In this document: positions 23,640 to 52,900 of the stretch, piece by piece
Layout of the letters: each line of letters begins with the position of its first letter
Position numbering within the stretch: position 1 is the stretch's first letter
From: Plotosus lineatus
Lineage: Eukaryota > Chordata > Actinopteri > Siluriformes > Plotosidae
Direction of reading: 5' to 3'
Assembly: GCA_024760905.1 (NCBI GenBank)
Contig: CM045751.1
Span: forward strand, 13,038,501-13,102,500
Length of the DNA: 64,000 nucleotides
Notes under the pieces: model-generated
Database searches by the model: none
What the model was told of the DNA's origin: nothing
What the model saw: only the letters and a program-made list of their open reading frames with translations
Translations under genes and position numbers: made by a program

Positions 23640-24330
23640 GCGCGGCCGGGATGAGAATGAGCACCTCCAAGTCCGAGGCCCTGGTTCTCAGACGGAAAAG
23701 GGTGGAATGCACCCTCCAACTGGAGGAGTTCAAGTATCTCGGGGGTTTTGTTCATGCGTGCGGGAAGGATGGAATGGGAGATCAACAGACGGATCGCTGC
23801 AGCCTCTGCTGTAAAGTGGAGCTTGAACCAGTCCGTCATAGTGAAAAGGGAGGTGAGCCGCAAGGCAAACCTCAATTTACCAGTCGATCTACGTCCCAAC
23901 ACTCACCTATGGTCACAAGCTTTAGGTAGTGACTAAAAGAACAAGATCGTGGATTCAAGTGACTAAAATTAACTTTCTTCGCCAGTTGGCTGGATTTTCC
24001 CTGAGAGATTGGGTGAGAATCTCAGCCATCCGGGAGGAGCTCGGAGTAGAACCGCTGCTCCTCCGTGTTGAGAGGATCCAGTTGAGGAGGCTCAGGCTTT
24101 GGGTTCGAATGCCTCCCTGGTGTGGTCTTTCAGACATATTCATCCAACCATGCCAGGAAACTCTGAGGTCAACCTAGAACACCCTAGAGGAACTGCCTCT
24201 CCCCGCTCGTCTGGGAACACCTTAGTGTGTGTGTGTGTCCCCGGAAGACCTGGAGGAAATGTCTTTAGGGAAAGAGATGTTTGGACCTCACTGTTTAGGC
24301 TGCTGCTCCCATGACTCAACCCCGGATCAA
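23640..24330 (+). pseudogene. RTE-type LINE, C-terminal reverse transcriptase remnant
   Basis: The frames together read GMRMSTSKSEALVLRRKRVE, LEEFKYLGGFVHACGK, RTRSWIQVTKINFLRQLAGF, SLRDWVRISAIREELGVEPL and finally VWTSLFRLLLP. This is the thumb and C-terminal order of a fish RTE family. It differs from the RTE copies at 2220 and 48140 in motif wording. Frameshifts and stops show it is dead. It lies just beyond the ctr9 3' end. Confidence 0.8.
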
Positions 24331-24383
24331 GCAGGTAGAAGATGAGAGAACAGCGAGATCATGGCTTCCTGACCCAAAAGGGT

Positions 24384-24389
24384 TTATTT
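24384..24389 (-). terminator. ctr9: ctr9 polyadenylation signal
   Basis: TTTATT on the plus strand, AATAAA on the minus, about 280 bp beyond the ctr9 stop. No other hexamer closer to the stop was noted on that strand. Confidence 0.55.
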
Positions 24390-24666
24390 CAGTTCAGTAT
24401 AAATGTACAGGGTTCAAATACAAATTCGCTTCTGTTGAGTATTGAGTCTCCATTTTGGATTTTTTTTTAAATATTCACTGCATGAAAATCAGAAAAGTTG
24501 AACCATTTTTACTCCAAATAAAACTATGCTTTTTGCAGCCCAGAAAGAAAAATGTTTATCAAAGAAACATTTACTCAGCAGGGAAAAGAGAACATGATCG
24601 GAACTAACAATATGAAGGGGGGGGGGACAAAACAAAACAGAATTCTTGTCACGTTTCGGTTTAAAC

Positions 24667-42970
<18,304 letters not shown>

Positions 42971-43130
42971 TATGATGTTTTATATCTTCAGTTTTTTCCC
43001 GTCAGATGTGCAGTTGGGCTAACTGGCTAATTTTCTCGTCGTAACTAATGGAAGATGGTATTCATGTGAACAACAAAGTATTTTACTTCCGGTGTCATGA
43101 GGTAACTTCCGCATGTTAAAAGTCCAGAAA
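42971..43130 (-). promoter_or_regulatory. ctr9: ctr9 promoter and 5' UTR
   Basis: Directly upstream of the ctr9 ATG at 42968-42970. It contains CCGGAAGT on the minus strand (43085-43092, ACTTCCGG on plus) and a second GGAAGT-like site (AACTTCCGC near 43104), typical of ETS/GABP-driven housekeeping promoters. No TATA box was seen. The transcription start is not defined. Confidence 0.6.
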
Positions 43131-43228
43131 ACCAATGGCCACTTGTGAACTCCTTAAACTATGGCAAGGCTTATGCCGTTTTTTTTTTTTTGTTTTAATG
43201 AAGTATTATTTGGTTGTACAAACTATCT

Positions 43229-43229
43229 G

Positions 43230-43268
<39 letters not shown>
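43229..43268. repeat. (TA)n microsatellite
   Basis: Alternating TA run followed by AT-rich sequence. Confidence 0.95.
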
Positions 43269-43270
<2 letters not shown>

Positions 43271-43337
43271 TATATTAATTATACTGTATACTATATTATT
43301 ATTTATATCTATATATTATAATAGAGACACAAACTAC

Positions 43338-43860
43338 TCTCCATAATTATTGGCACCCTTGGTTAAGATATGTTAAAAGCCTTGAAATAATTCATTCATT
43401 TTCTGAATCTCTTAACCCTAACTGGGTCACGGGGAGGCTGGTGCCGATTTCAGCCAACAGCGGGGTACACCCTGGAGAGCTCATCAAAACATGCTGACCG
43501 TTACTCGATGAAAGTCAGCAATGGTTCTTTTACATAAACCTCTCACAGAGAAGGTGAGAGACATGGCCAGCCTATGGTAACCCAGTTAGCTGCACTGGGG
43601 GGGACAGCTGTTGACAGTGGGGCTTGAACCCCCCACCATAGGATCTGTAATCCAGCACTTTACCACTGGGCCATCACTGCCTCTGCTTTAATTGTAGAAG
43701 CATACTCTCACACTGAAATTTATTTTTTAAAAATGTAAACTTCAACTGCCGTCAATTTTAAGGGGTGGATCCCTGATGAAGAAATAATTATTTTTCATAA
43801 AATTCCCTGTTCCAAAATAATTGGCACCCCCTTGCAATTCCTAGAAAATAACTGTAATTT
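43338..43860. mobile_element. Tc1-like transposon fragment carrying a SINE
   Basis: Begins ATAATTATTGGCACCCTTGG. After a SINE insert (43386-43688) it resumes, and ends near AAAATAATTGGCACCCCCTT. ATTATTGGCACCC is a Tc1-family terminus also seen at 47968 and, inverted, at 50500. No transposase was recognised in this copy. Confidence 0.65.
43386..43688 (-). mobile_element. Chimeric SINE (tRNA head, L2-like tail), copy 1
   Basis: On the minus strand the tRNA-like head near 43680 and the body with GTTTATGTAAAAGAACC are those of the main SINE family. At about 43500 the sequence switches to a tail with CCAGGGTGTACCCCGC and CGTGACCCAGTTAGGG, the L2-like end. Confidence 0.7.
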
Positions 43861-43879
43861 CCGTATTCCGTATTTCTGA

Positions 43880-44025
43880 TCCCAAGATCGGAGGTTTAAG
43901 CCCCACTGTCAACAGTGGTCACTGCTGCCTCCCCCAGTGCAGCTAACTGGGTTACCAGAGGCCGGCCATGTCTCCCACTGCCTGTAATGAGAGACCTGTA
44001 AAAGAACCATTTCTGGCTTTCACGA
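43880..44025 (+). mobile_element. Partial tRNA-derived SINE
   Basis: Holds the middle of the family (GATCGGAGGTTTAAGCCCCA, CAGCTAACTGGGTTACC, AAAAGAACC). Head and tail are incomplete. Confidence 0.6.
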
Positions 44026-44997
44026 GCAATGAATCATGGGATAGAAATGGATACAAGGATAGAGAAAAAAAGCGTTAAAAACAAAAATCTGGATTTTTTT
44101 GGATGCATTTCAATGAGCCTTCAGAATGGGACAGCCTGGTTGCACTCCTGTGACGCATTTGGTTGTCAAATACAGCCGATGAAGAATGCGGTACCAGAAT
44201 CGGGATGTGGCTGTTGAGTGAGAGGCCGGGTTCACCCTGAACAGGTTACCAGTCAACTGCAGATTTAACACACAGATACAGACAGTCATTCACTCTTTCA
44301 TTCATACCTACGGACATATGTAGACTAACCATTTTGCCTAATCTGCATGTCTCTGGACTGTAGGAGGAAACCAGGTAGAACTTCAGACAAAAAGGCCCCT
44401 GGTCAACCAGCAGGTTCCAACCTGGTACGTGCTGACTTAGAGTTGACAGTGTGAACCTCTGCACAAGATTTATCTGCATCTTTAGATACCAGTCCTTCGG
44501 CTTTCTTTTTCGAGGCACAGGTGTATTCCATTGTCAGAACACAGTGCAGTTTAAATGGGTATGCAAATGTGTATGTATATGCAAGGAACCATATTTCTTT
44601 GTCATATGATTGTTCATTTCCACATGCTCATTGGTTAATTTAACGCCTATTCACCTCAACCCAAAGCAAAATAATCCACTGACCGAGCATGACTGTAAAT
44701 AACAGTTGTAGTGATACACAGGAGCCACTCAGCATAAAATCACATATAATTATTATTTTATATATATATATATATATATATATTCATATATTCATACATG
44801 CCTATACCTAATATTGTGCAATCGTGTAGAAAGCATGCAGAAGATTTAGAGGGGATCCAGATTCCATCCAAGGAATGGTTCATAAAATGCTTTCAAATGC
44901 CACCTCCTGCAATCAGGGAAATTTTTTTCGCATTTTTTCTTCCACTGACTATCCTACACATAAGTTATCTATCTTTTTTTTTGTTTTTTTCCCTTTT

Positions 44998-45266
44998 TCA
45001 GGGGTCACCACAGTGAATCATCTGATTCGCATGTTTGATTTTAGCAGAGGTTTTTACATCAGATGGCCTTCTTGACACAACCCTTTAGCAAGGGGCAGAA
45101 ACACGCTGGCGACTATGCAGCTATTCTTGACGAAAGAGGCCAGCCTTTGATAACCCAGTTAGCTGCACTGGAGGGACAGTGACAACCTTGTGGAGAGTGG
45201 GATTCGAACCCCCATCCTTAGGATCAACAATCCAGCACATTTTACCACCAGGCCACCACTGCCCCA
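44998..45266 (-). mobile_element. tRNA-derived SINE with RTE-type tail, copy 4
   Basis: Minus-strand copy, with the head near 45265 (GGGGCAGTGGTGGCCTGGTG) and the tail near 45000 (GATTCACTGTGGTGACCCC). The body is internally shortened. Confidence 0.8.
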
Positions 45267-45279
45267 TCTCTCTCTCTCG

Positions 45280-45527
<248 letters not shown>

Positions 45528-45529
45528 GC

Positions 45530-46950
45530 CATCTTCATAAGTTTTTGATGACCCGCGGTCCGATCTATCAGTGGAGGTGAAGAAACAGAATATTGTGCTG
45601 CTGTTAATTCCTGACATTTGGTGACAAAATTTGGTGACAAAGACAAAAGAACTGATTATGGATTTCAGGATATCCAAATCACCAGCGTGCATCTTGCATC
45701 CACATAAATTATTTATATATTTAAATTAATTAATAATATTTATTTATATTTAATGTCTTGAGGGGAAAAAAACCCATTCATGCAAATGTTGACTCTGTCT
45801 TTGACGGCGTGTCATAGTTTATCAATGACATCCTGTGATACAATGCATCGATCAGCCATTACAGTTTATTTCTAAAACTCCTAACTGGATGAGTATTTTA
45901 CATAAAAGTCTGAGGTGTAATATCTCATCCTGTTGTGATGCGTCTCCGAATCCACAATGTACTTGAGGCATGATTTCTGCCTTTGAGCTGTCAATGAGTG
46001 CCTGGTTATTGTCTCTCCGTCGTCCAAGCAGAATCATTTGATATGGAAAACCACAGTTGTGTTCATGACAATGATCCATTATGGCATTGTGCACTGTTAT
46101 GAGACTACATGCAGGAGGTGGGGGTGGGGGTGGATAAGTGGATTGGAGGGGGGGTGGGGGGTGGATGAAGGTGGAGGTGGTGTTCATGTCAGCTGGACTT
46201 GATGTGTGTACCGAGATGAGGACAAACCAAGCATCTCTCCAGATCGGCTTTCTCTCTTAATCGTAAAGACAAGATGCTGTACGCATTCAGTCTTCGATAT
46301 CAGACAGGATGGGATATGTATGTATATGAAATGTTCTTCTTAGGTGGCTGGATCGAGTTACTAAAATGCAAGGTTTCAAGGGGATAATGGTCAACTAAAA
46401 GGTGTGTACAGTATTAATGCTATTTGTACTGGAAATCAAGTTGAGGTAAAGTGTTATACCCTTACTGGATGTTCCAGGATTTCACAGTATGAGTTCCATT
46501 ACTTTTTGGATTTGTAGAGGTGTTTTGGACTCAAACAAGAGTGGAGGAGAAGACTTCAAGGTCATGCTTCCTCATTGAAAACACCTGATTCAATTCATTA
46601 GTTAATCATCCAGACCTTGGGGTCGGGTGATAAATTTGAGGTCTAATTTGAAAAGAAAACATTTCTTTTCAGAACCTATAGTGTGTTGCTTTTGTTCATT
46701 TGCATTAACCATAGTTCTGGAAGGATGCTCCTGAAATAAAGCATGCCCATGTTGTGCCTTTTCCATAGGAATTTTTTTTTTTTTTTTTTATGTTTTTTCA
46801 GTGAAGCTTTGAAGCAGTGAGAGTGAAAAATGTCATAGTGGCATTTAAATACTTTTCATTAAAATGCAACCCCGTCTCCATTGCATGGCAATTTATTAAA
46901 GTGGACTGATTGATTATAATACTGCAGCGTTTACTTATGATTTCTTCAGT
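45530..46950. other. Intergenic or 5' non-coding region before the third gene
   Basis: No repeat family or exon was firmly identified. GT-rich, GGGGGTGG-type runs lie near 46120-46185. An upstream non-coding exon of the next gene may lie here, because its first coding exon begins at a splice acceptor (TTTCTTCAG ending at 46950). Confidence 0.4.
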
Positions 46951-46954
46951 GGTC

Positions 46955-49900
46955 ATGGCTTCAGGGAATGTGGACGCAGAATGGAATTCTCCTGAGATTT
47001 CAGATTATAAGCAAAATGAAAACTTGGAATCCAACCGTCCTCAAAAGAATGTTCAGGATGGTGAACATCTTGCATACAGCACTTTGAGTTTGTCCCCTGA
47101 CTCTGGAACTTCCTCAACAGAACTTTCCCAGCTACATTCTGACACTGAAAGTAAGTGGTTTTTTTAATACGTTAATTTTGATGCACAAGAACACTGGACA
47201 GATTACAGTACTAATATGCTGCATTCAGTCTATTTAGTTACCGAGAAGATTATGGTGGACATCTCAAACTTTCTTCATAATGATTGTTTTCGCTCCACTC
47301 TCCGTTTTAGACATCAGGCTCAATGACAGATACTTATGTGACCACCTGGACATGAATGGCTTTTCAGAAGATGAGCTTCTAAATATCACGTTTGAGGCGT
47401 GTGACGCTACAGGACGAGGTAGCTTGCGTTCCTCTGTCTCTGATAGCAACTTGAGACGATTTCAAATACAGATCCTGAGATCTTTCTTGCCAACAGGAGA
47501 AATTCTGGCGTCCACTGTGGTACAGTTTCTACAGGCCATGACGGGTCATAGCAGTGGACAAGACAAGCTAATTGTCCTCAAGCGCATGTTGGATCCAGAG
47601 GACCGTGATTCACCTGTCAACAGAGAAGAATTTCACACCACCATGAGAAAGTGGATCGCTCGGTGCAGCCAGGATGGGTGAGATACAGCTACACATGGGG
47701 GGCAATATAGCAATTTCTACATGTCGACATAATTTGCTGACCTTTTTTCCTCAAAACCGTAATGATGTCAAAATATTAAAATAATTAAATGTAGAATAAA
47801 TAACAAATGAAATTCTGAGTGTTCTGTTATTTTTATGATGCTGCAATATGTTTGAGAAGAGCATTTCTATTGACTTGTAGATTATTTGATGATGGCTACC
47901 AGGCATCAGGATCAGACTCTGGCAAAGCAACTGGGAGCAGTGAGTCTTGCTATTGAATACTGTCGGAATTATTGGCACCCTTACTTAGAACCAGTAGACC
48001 TTTTAAATTGGACTTTTCTTCTTCAACTTAAGTTTGCAAACAAAACATTCTCACACAAACACACACATGCTGTCCTCATGAACAACACATGTAGACCTGC
48101 AAACTCCTTCAGGAAACTAATCCGTCAATAATATGGTAGAAGCTGCTTCTTTTCCTTTCGGCTGTCCCCTTCAGGAGTCGCCACAGCGAATCATCTGCCT
48201 CCATCTCACCCTATTCTCTGCATCTTCTTCTTCTCTTACACCAACTACCTTCATGTCCTCCTTCACCACATCCATAAATCTCCTCTTTGGTCTTCCTCGA
48301 GGCCTTCTGCCTAGCAGTTCCAACCTCGGCATCCTCACCGTTCCTCTTGGGTCCTTGTCGTTAACACACATGTATTCTGTCTGACTGAGGCTAACCTTCA
48401 TTCCTCTCCTTTCCAGGGCATACCTCCACCTCTCTAGATTTTCCTCAACTTGTTCTCTGCTCTCACTACAAATTCTACAAATTACAATATCATCTGCAAA
48501 CATCATAGTCCATGGAGATTCTTGTCTAACCTCGCCTGTCAGCCTGTCCATCACCATAGCAAACAAGAAGGGGCTCAGAGCTGACCCTTGATGCTGTCCC
48601 ACCTCCACCTTAAACTCTTCTGTCACAACTCACCATTGTCTTACATCTGTTTACAGGTCCTTCGAAAAAAAATTAGTATATTGTGATGAAGTTCATTATT
48701 TTCTGTAATATACTGATAAAAATTAATTAAACTTGTATATATATTTTAGATTTATTGCACACCAACTGAAATATTTCAGGTCTTTTATTGTTTCTTTAAT
48801 TGAAGGACCTGTATATGGATATATGTAACTTAAAATTTTATTTTTATACAATGGAGTGTGAGAGAGAATGTGGTGTGTGTGTCTGTATTGTAATTTTAAT
48901 TTGGGACTTTTTACCAATATTGTTTGGTTGGTGTGGAGAAAAGTGTATGCACAATTTCCTCTGGGATCATTAAAGTATTCTCATTATCAGCAATCAATGT
49001 GAAGAAGGCCTTTAGTTGCTTAAAGGTTATCCTGGGTTCCTTTGTGGCCTCACCAAGTATTAGACCCTTTGCCTTTGAATTGATCTTTCTTAATTGACTA
49101 CCCCTGGGCAAGGTCATGACACGGTGGGTGGTCTTGAATTTATTTCCACTTGTATGCAGTTTGTCTGACTGTGGACTGTTGGACTCCTAACACTTTAGAA
49201 ATAGTATTGTCGACCTTTTCACCTGATGAGTGAGTAAAAAAAAACCAAAAAATTCTGAGGTCTTGACGAATCTCATTTTTCATGCCTTGATACACTTTCA
49301 AACGTGCTGGAAGATCAATCTTTTTGTCTTTCTAGAAAATGTTTGCTACTCAAGACGGCAAAAAAGTCCATATTGATAAAACGACATCAGTCTGCTTGAA
49401 CCAAAAGAAAAAGGTCAAGGTCATTTTAACGAGGTTAAAGATGAAACGGAGAAAGTGAAAATACCTCAACAGCCTGATGACGAAGGGGAAAAAAAGGAAT
49501 AAAAAACCTATTGATGCAGAGGAAAATGTGACTTTATACACAATGTCCTGATTGACACTACAAATGGAGGATTATTTTTGATCAGTGATGCTTTGGGGTT
49601 GATTTTTAACTTGGATTTTTTTTTTGTTTTGTTTTATAGTGCCATATAAATATAGGGATCCCTCACTTTCCGCGGTTAATTGGGAATCAGATCCCCCCCA
49701 CCACCACCACTGAATTCCGCGAAGTGGGATCAACCCCCCCCCCGCCCCCAACCCTGACTGACGTATATGTGTACAGTATAATATCAATAAATACATATTC
49801 AATGCAATGAATACCTATAATAACAAACATTCAAAAATAATGCATAAAATTTAAATATACACCCATACAGATGGAACTTCATGAGAAGACGACAACACAC

Positions 49901-52900
49901 ATGCATACATGTGTGCACAGATGTGCGTGTGCACAGATGTGCGTGCACACACAGATGTAACAATGTAACTTGGTTTGATTGGAGGTTTTGGGTTTTTTTT
50001 TTTTTTTTTTTTTTTGCATAATTGGCCTTGTTTTGTGGCATTTTCCTTAACATTTCCCCCTATTCTTCCTTAATTTCCTTATCTTTTTAATTTGAAGAAT
50101 ATATATAAAAAAAAAAAAAAAAAAGCCGCGATGCACTGAAGCCACATGCATTGAAGCGTGGAGTAGCGAGGGATCCCTGTATATATTCTCAAGACATTTT
50201 AATCCATAATCATGATTGTCTCTGCCAGTAGGTTCAGACCGAGTCACAGATGATCTTTCAACAAGATTACAAGCCAAACATACTTTCAGATCAACTTGGA
50301 AATTGTTAAAATCCAAAAATATTTATTTGGCTATTTAGCTTGGCTGGCCTCATTTTCTGACTCTTGGGAAAGGTGTTACAAATTTTATTGTAAGCAGACC
50401 AATAATTTTTGAATGATACAAACTTAAAAAAAAAAAAAAGAGGAACAGCTATCACCATCTTAAAATGTGTTGGAAGATACAGGTATTGTGCATTTCCACC
50501 AAGGGTGCCAATAATACTGCAAAATAAATATAACCTTATTAAAAATGAAGTGATTTTTATGTTGTATTGACAGGGGCTGAATACTCTCCTTCACTGGCTG
50601 AAGCTACATTCACAGACCAAAGTGATTATCGTTGGTTAGTCAAATATTTTTATTTTTTTATTGTATGTAAGAAATAAAACACGGTTGTGCTGTTGTCGGA
50701 AAATAATCAACAGTGGGGTGGAGTCATGAATCAACTTTTTTTTTCAGTAAAGTACATCCTGGCGTTTTCTTTTTCTTGTACAACAATCCTAATTCATTTT
50801 TATTAACAGTAAGTCATGCTTTTTTTATTTATTTAGAAAATAAATTTGTTCCTGTTACTGTATTTCATCCATCCTAAAGTGCGTATATTCATCATGTCTC
50901 CGCCCAGTTGAATATGCCATGAAAAAATCTCCTGTCCATGTGTCCTGAAGACTTTCCCGAAAAAGTAAATGCCTAGGAATGAAAGGATGACTATCTGAAA
51001 TTAAAGACTCCTTTAATGCTTGTTGAATAGAATTCTTCTTAAAGAAAATAAATCAACATTGATTTCTTTTTTTTTTAGAATTCAATCATGTACACAGGGT
51101 TGCAAGAAGCTGTTACGATAGAAGCAATGATTTTTATATATATTGTTGAATGACCAATCAGAATCAAGTATCCAGTATGTGACCTGTTATTTCACGATTA
51201 GTGGTGCTATATCCATATTCTGGCTGATGCCACTTTTATTTATGGTTCTAGTGACTCAGGCGATGATTTGTTGGGCCTGGTGGCCGAGCTGAAGCACGCT
51301 CAACGCAGACTGAGAGAACAGAACAGCAGCCTGCTGAGGAGCATATCTCAGTGCGAGGAAACCAACCTTCATCTGATGATGGATGTTTCAGAGCTTCGTA
51401 GCAAATTAGCAAGGTGCTGTATTACTTGAAATGTTTTTCTCACTCTTACAAAAGTAAATCTCATCTCAGTATTTGCTGTGTTTAACCGTTTCAGTGCCCA
51501 GGTGTGTGCAGGAAGAGCTCGGTGTCTGGCTGAGGAGCTGGAGGAAACCAGACGAGCACTGAGGGAAAGCCAAGAGAAAAGCAGTCGGGCTCAGGCGAAT
51601 GGTCATTCTCTGGTCTGTTACAATCTCAATGTCAACAAACTACACTGATCCCTCACTACTTCGTGCTTCAGTTCCAGCGGCTTCAGTGCATTGCGAGTTT
51701 TTCAAAAATATTTATCAAAAAATTAAAAAATAGGGGAAAAGTTAAGGAAAATGCTGCAAAACGAGGACGATTGTGCAAAAAAAAAAAAAAAAAACAACCC
51801 AAAACCCCCCAACAAAACTACTTACATTTTTGTGAGATGTGCATTTGTGTGTATTAATATTTTATTTGCACCTTGTGCCTTAATTTTGAATGTTTAATTG
51901 TTATTATAAGCATTTATAGCATTGAATATGTATTTATCGATATTTTATATACAGACATACATGTATGTATACGTCAGTCAATAGGGGCGATCCTACTTTG
52001 TGGAAATTGGCGGTCGCGGGGGTCTCGGTCCTCATTAACTGCGGAAAGTGAGGGAGCTCATAATACCTGTATAAAACCTGTAGCTCATGATACAGGGATA
52101 CCTCATTTTCCGCGGTTAATGGGGACCGAGATCCCCCCCTTCCGATCACCGATTTCCACAAAGGAGGATCGACCCCCCCATGACTGACATATGTATATGA
52201 GTATTAATATCAATAAATACATACTGAACACTATAAATGCTTATTATAGCAAACATTAAAAAAATAATGCATTAAATATAAATACACACACATACAGGCA
52301 CACACACTCGGATGTGCACCTCACATACAAATGTAAGTAGTTTTTGGGTTGTTTTTGTTTTTATTTGTTTAGGGGTTTTTTTTTGTTTGTTTGTTTTTTG
52401 TTTTTGTATCATTGCCCCTTGTTTTGTGGCATTTTCCCTCACTTTTTCCTTAATCTCCTTATTTTTTTGGATTTTTCAATGAATATTTTTGAAAAACCCG
52501 TGATTCACTGAAGTTGCAGAAACTGAAGCAGGAAGTAGCGAGGGATCACTGTATACTTATTATATAGTTAATTCTTACTAAAATTGGTGTAAACCTTTTT
52601 ATAGATGCTTGTAACAATTTTTCCACTAAGTCGAGCTGGATATCGCTGAACACTTGGACATTATTCATATATATTGATGTCCACTAAATGGGGCAGTCGT
52701 GGTCTAGTGGTATAGGGCGCTGGATCGCTGATCCGAAGGTTGGGGGTTCGAGTACCACTCTCCACAAGGTTGTCACTGTCCCCCCCCAGTGCGGCTAACT
52801 GGGTTATCAAAGGCGGGCCATGTCTCTCACTGTCTATGGTGAGAGGTTCATGTAAAAGAACCATTGCTGACTTTCGTAAAGAGGAGCTGCAAAGTCGTCA

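Larger units (their letters stand above)
47960..50522. mobile_element. Tc1-like transposon hosting other insertions, filling an intron of the third gene
   Basis: The left end ATTATTGGCACCCTT (47967) is mirrored by AAGGGTGCCAATAAT (about 50501). A minus-strand stretch at 48911-49117 reads [20 protein letters not shown], like the second helix-turn-helix of Tc1 transposases. A plus-strand stretch near 50245 reads [10 protein letters not shown], like the FQQDNDPKH block. The two are in opposite orientations, so the interior is rearranged or composite. An RTE piece, a Tc1 MITE and a GATCCCT MITE lie inside. Confidence 0.6.

Noticed and set aside
52690..52770. tRNA-like heads with A and B boxes as possible tRNA genes
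   Set aside because: Each is joined to a SINE body, and the cloverleaf is too degenerate for a functional tRNA.
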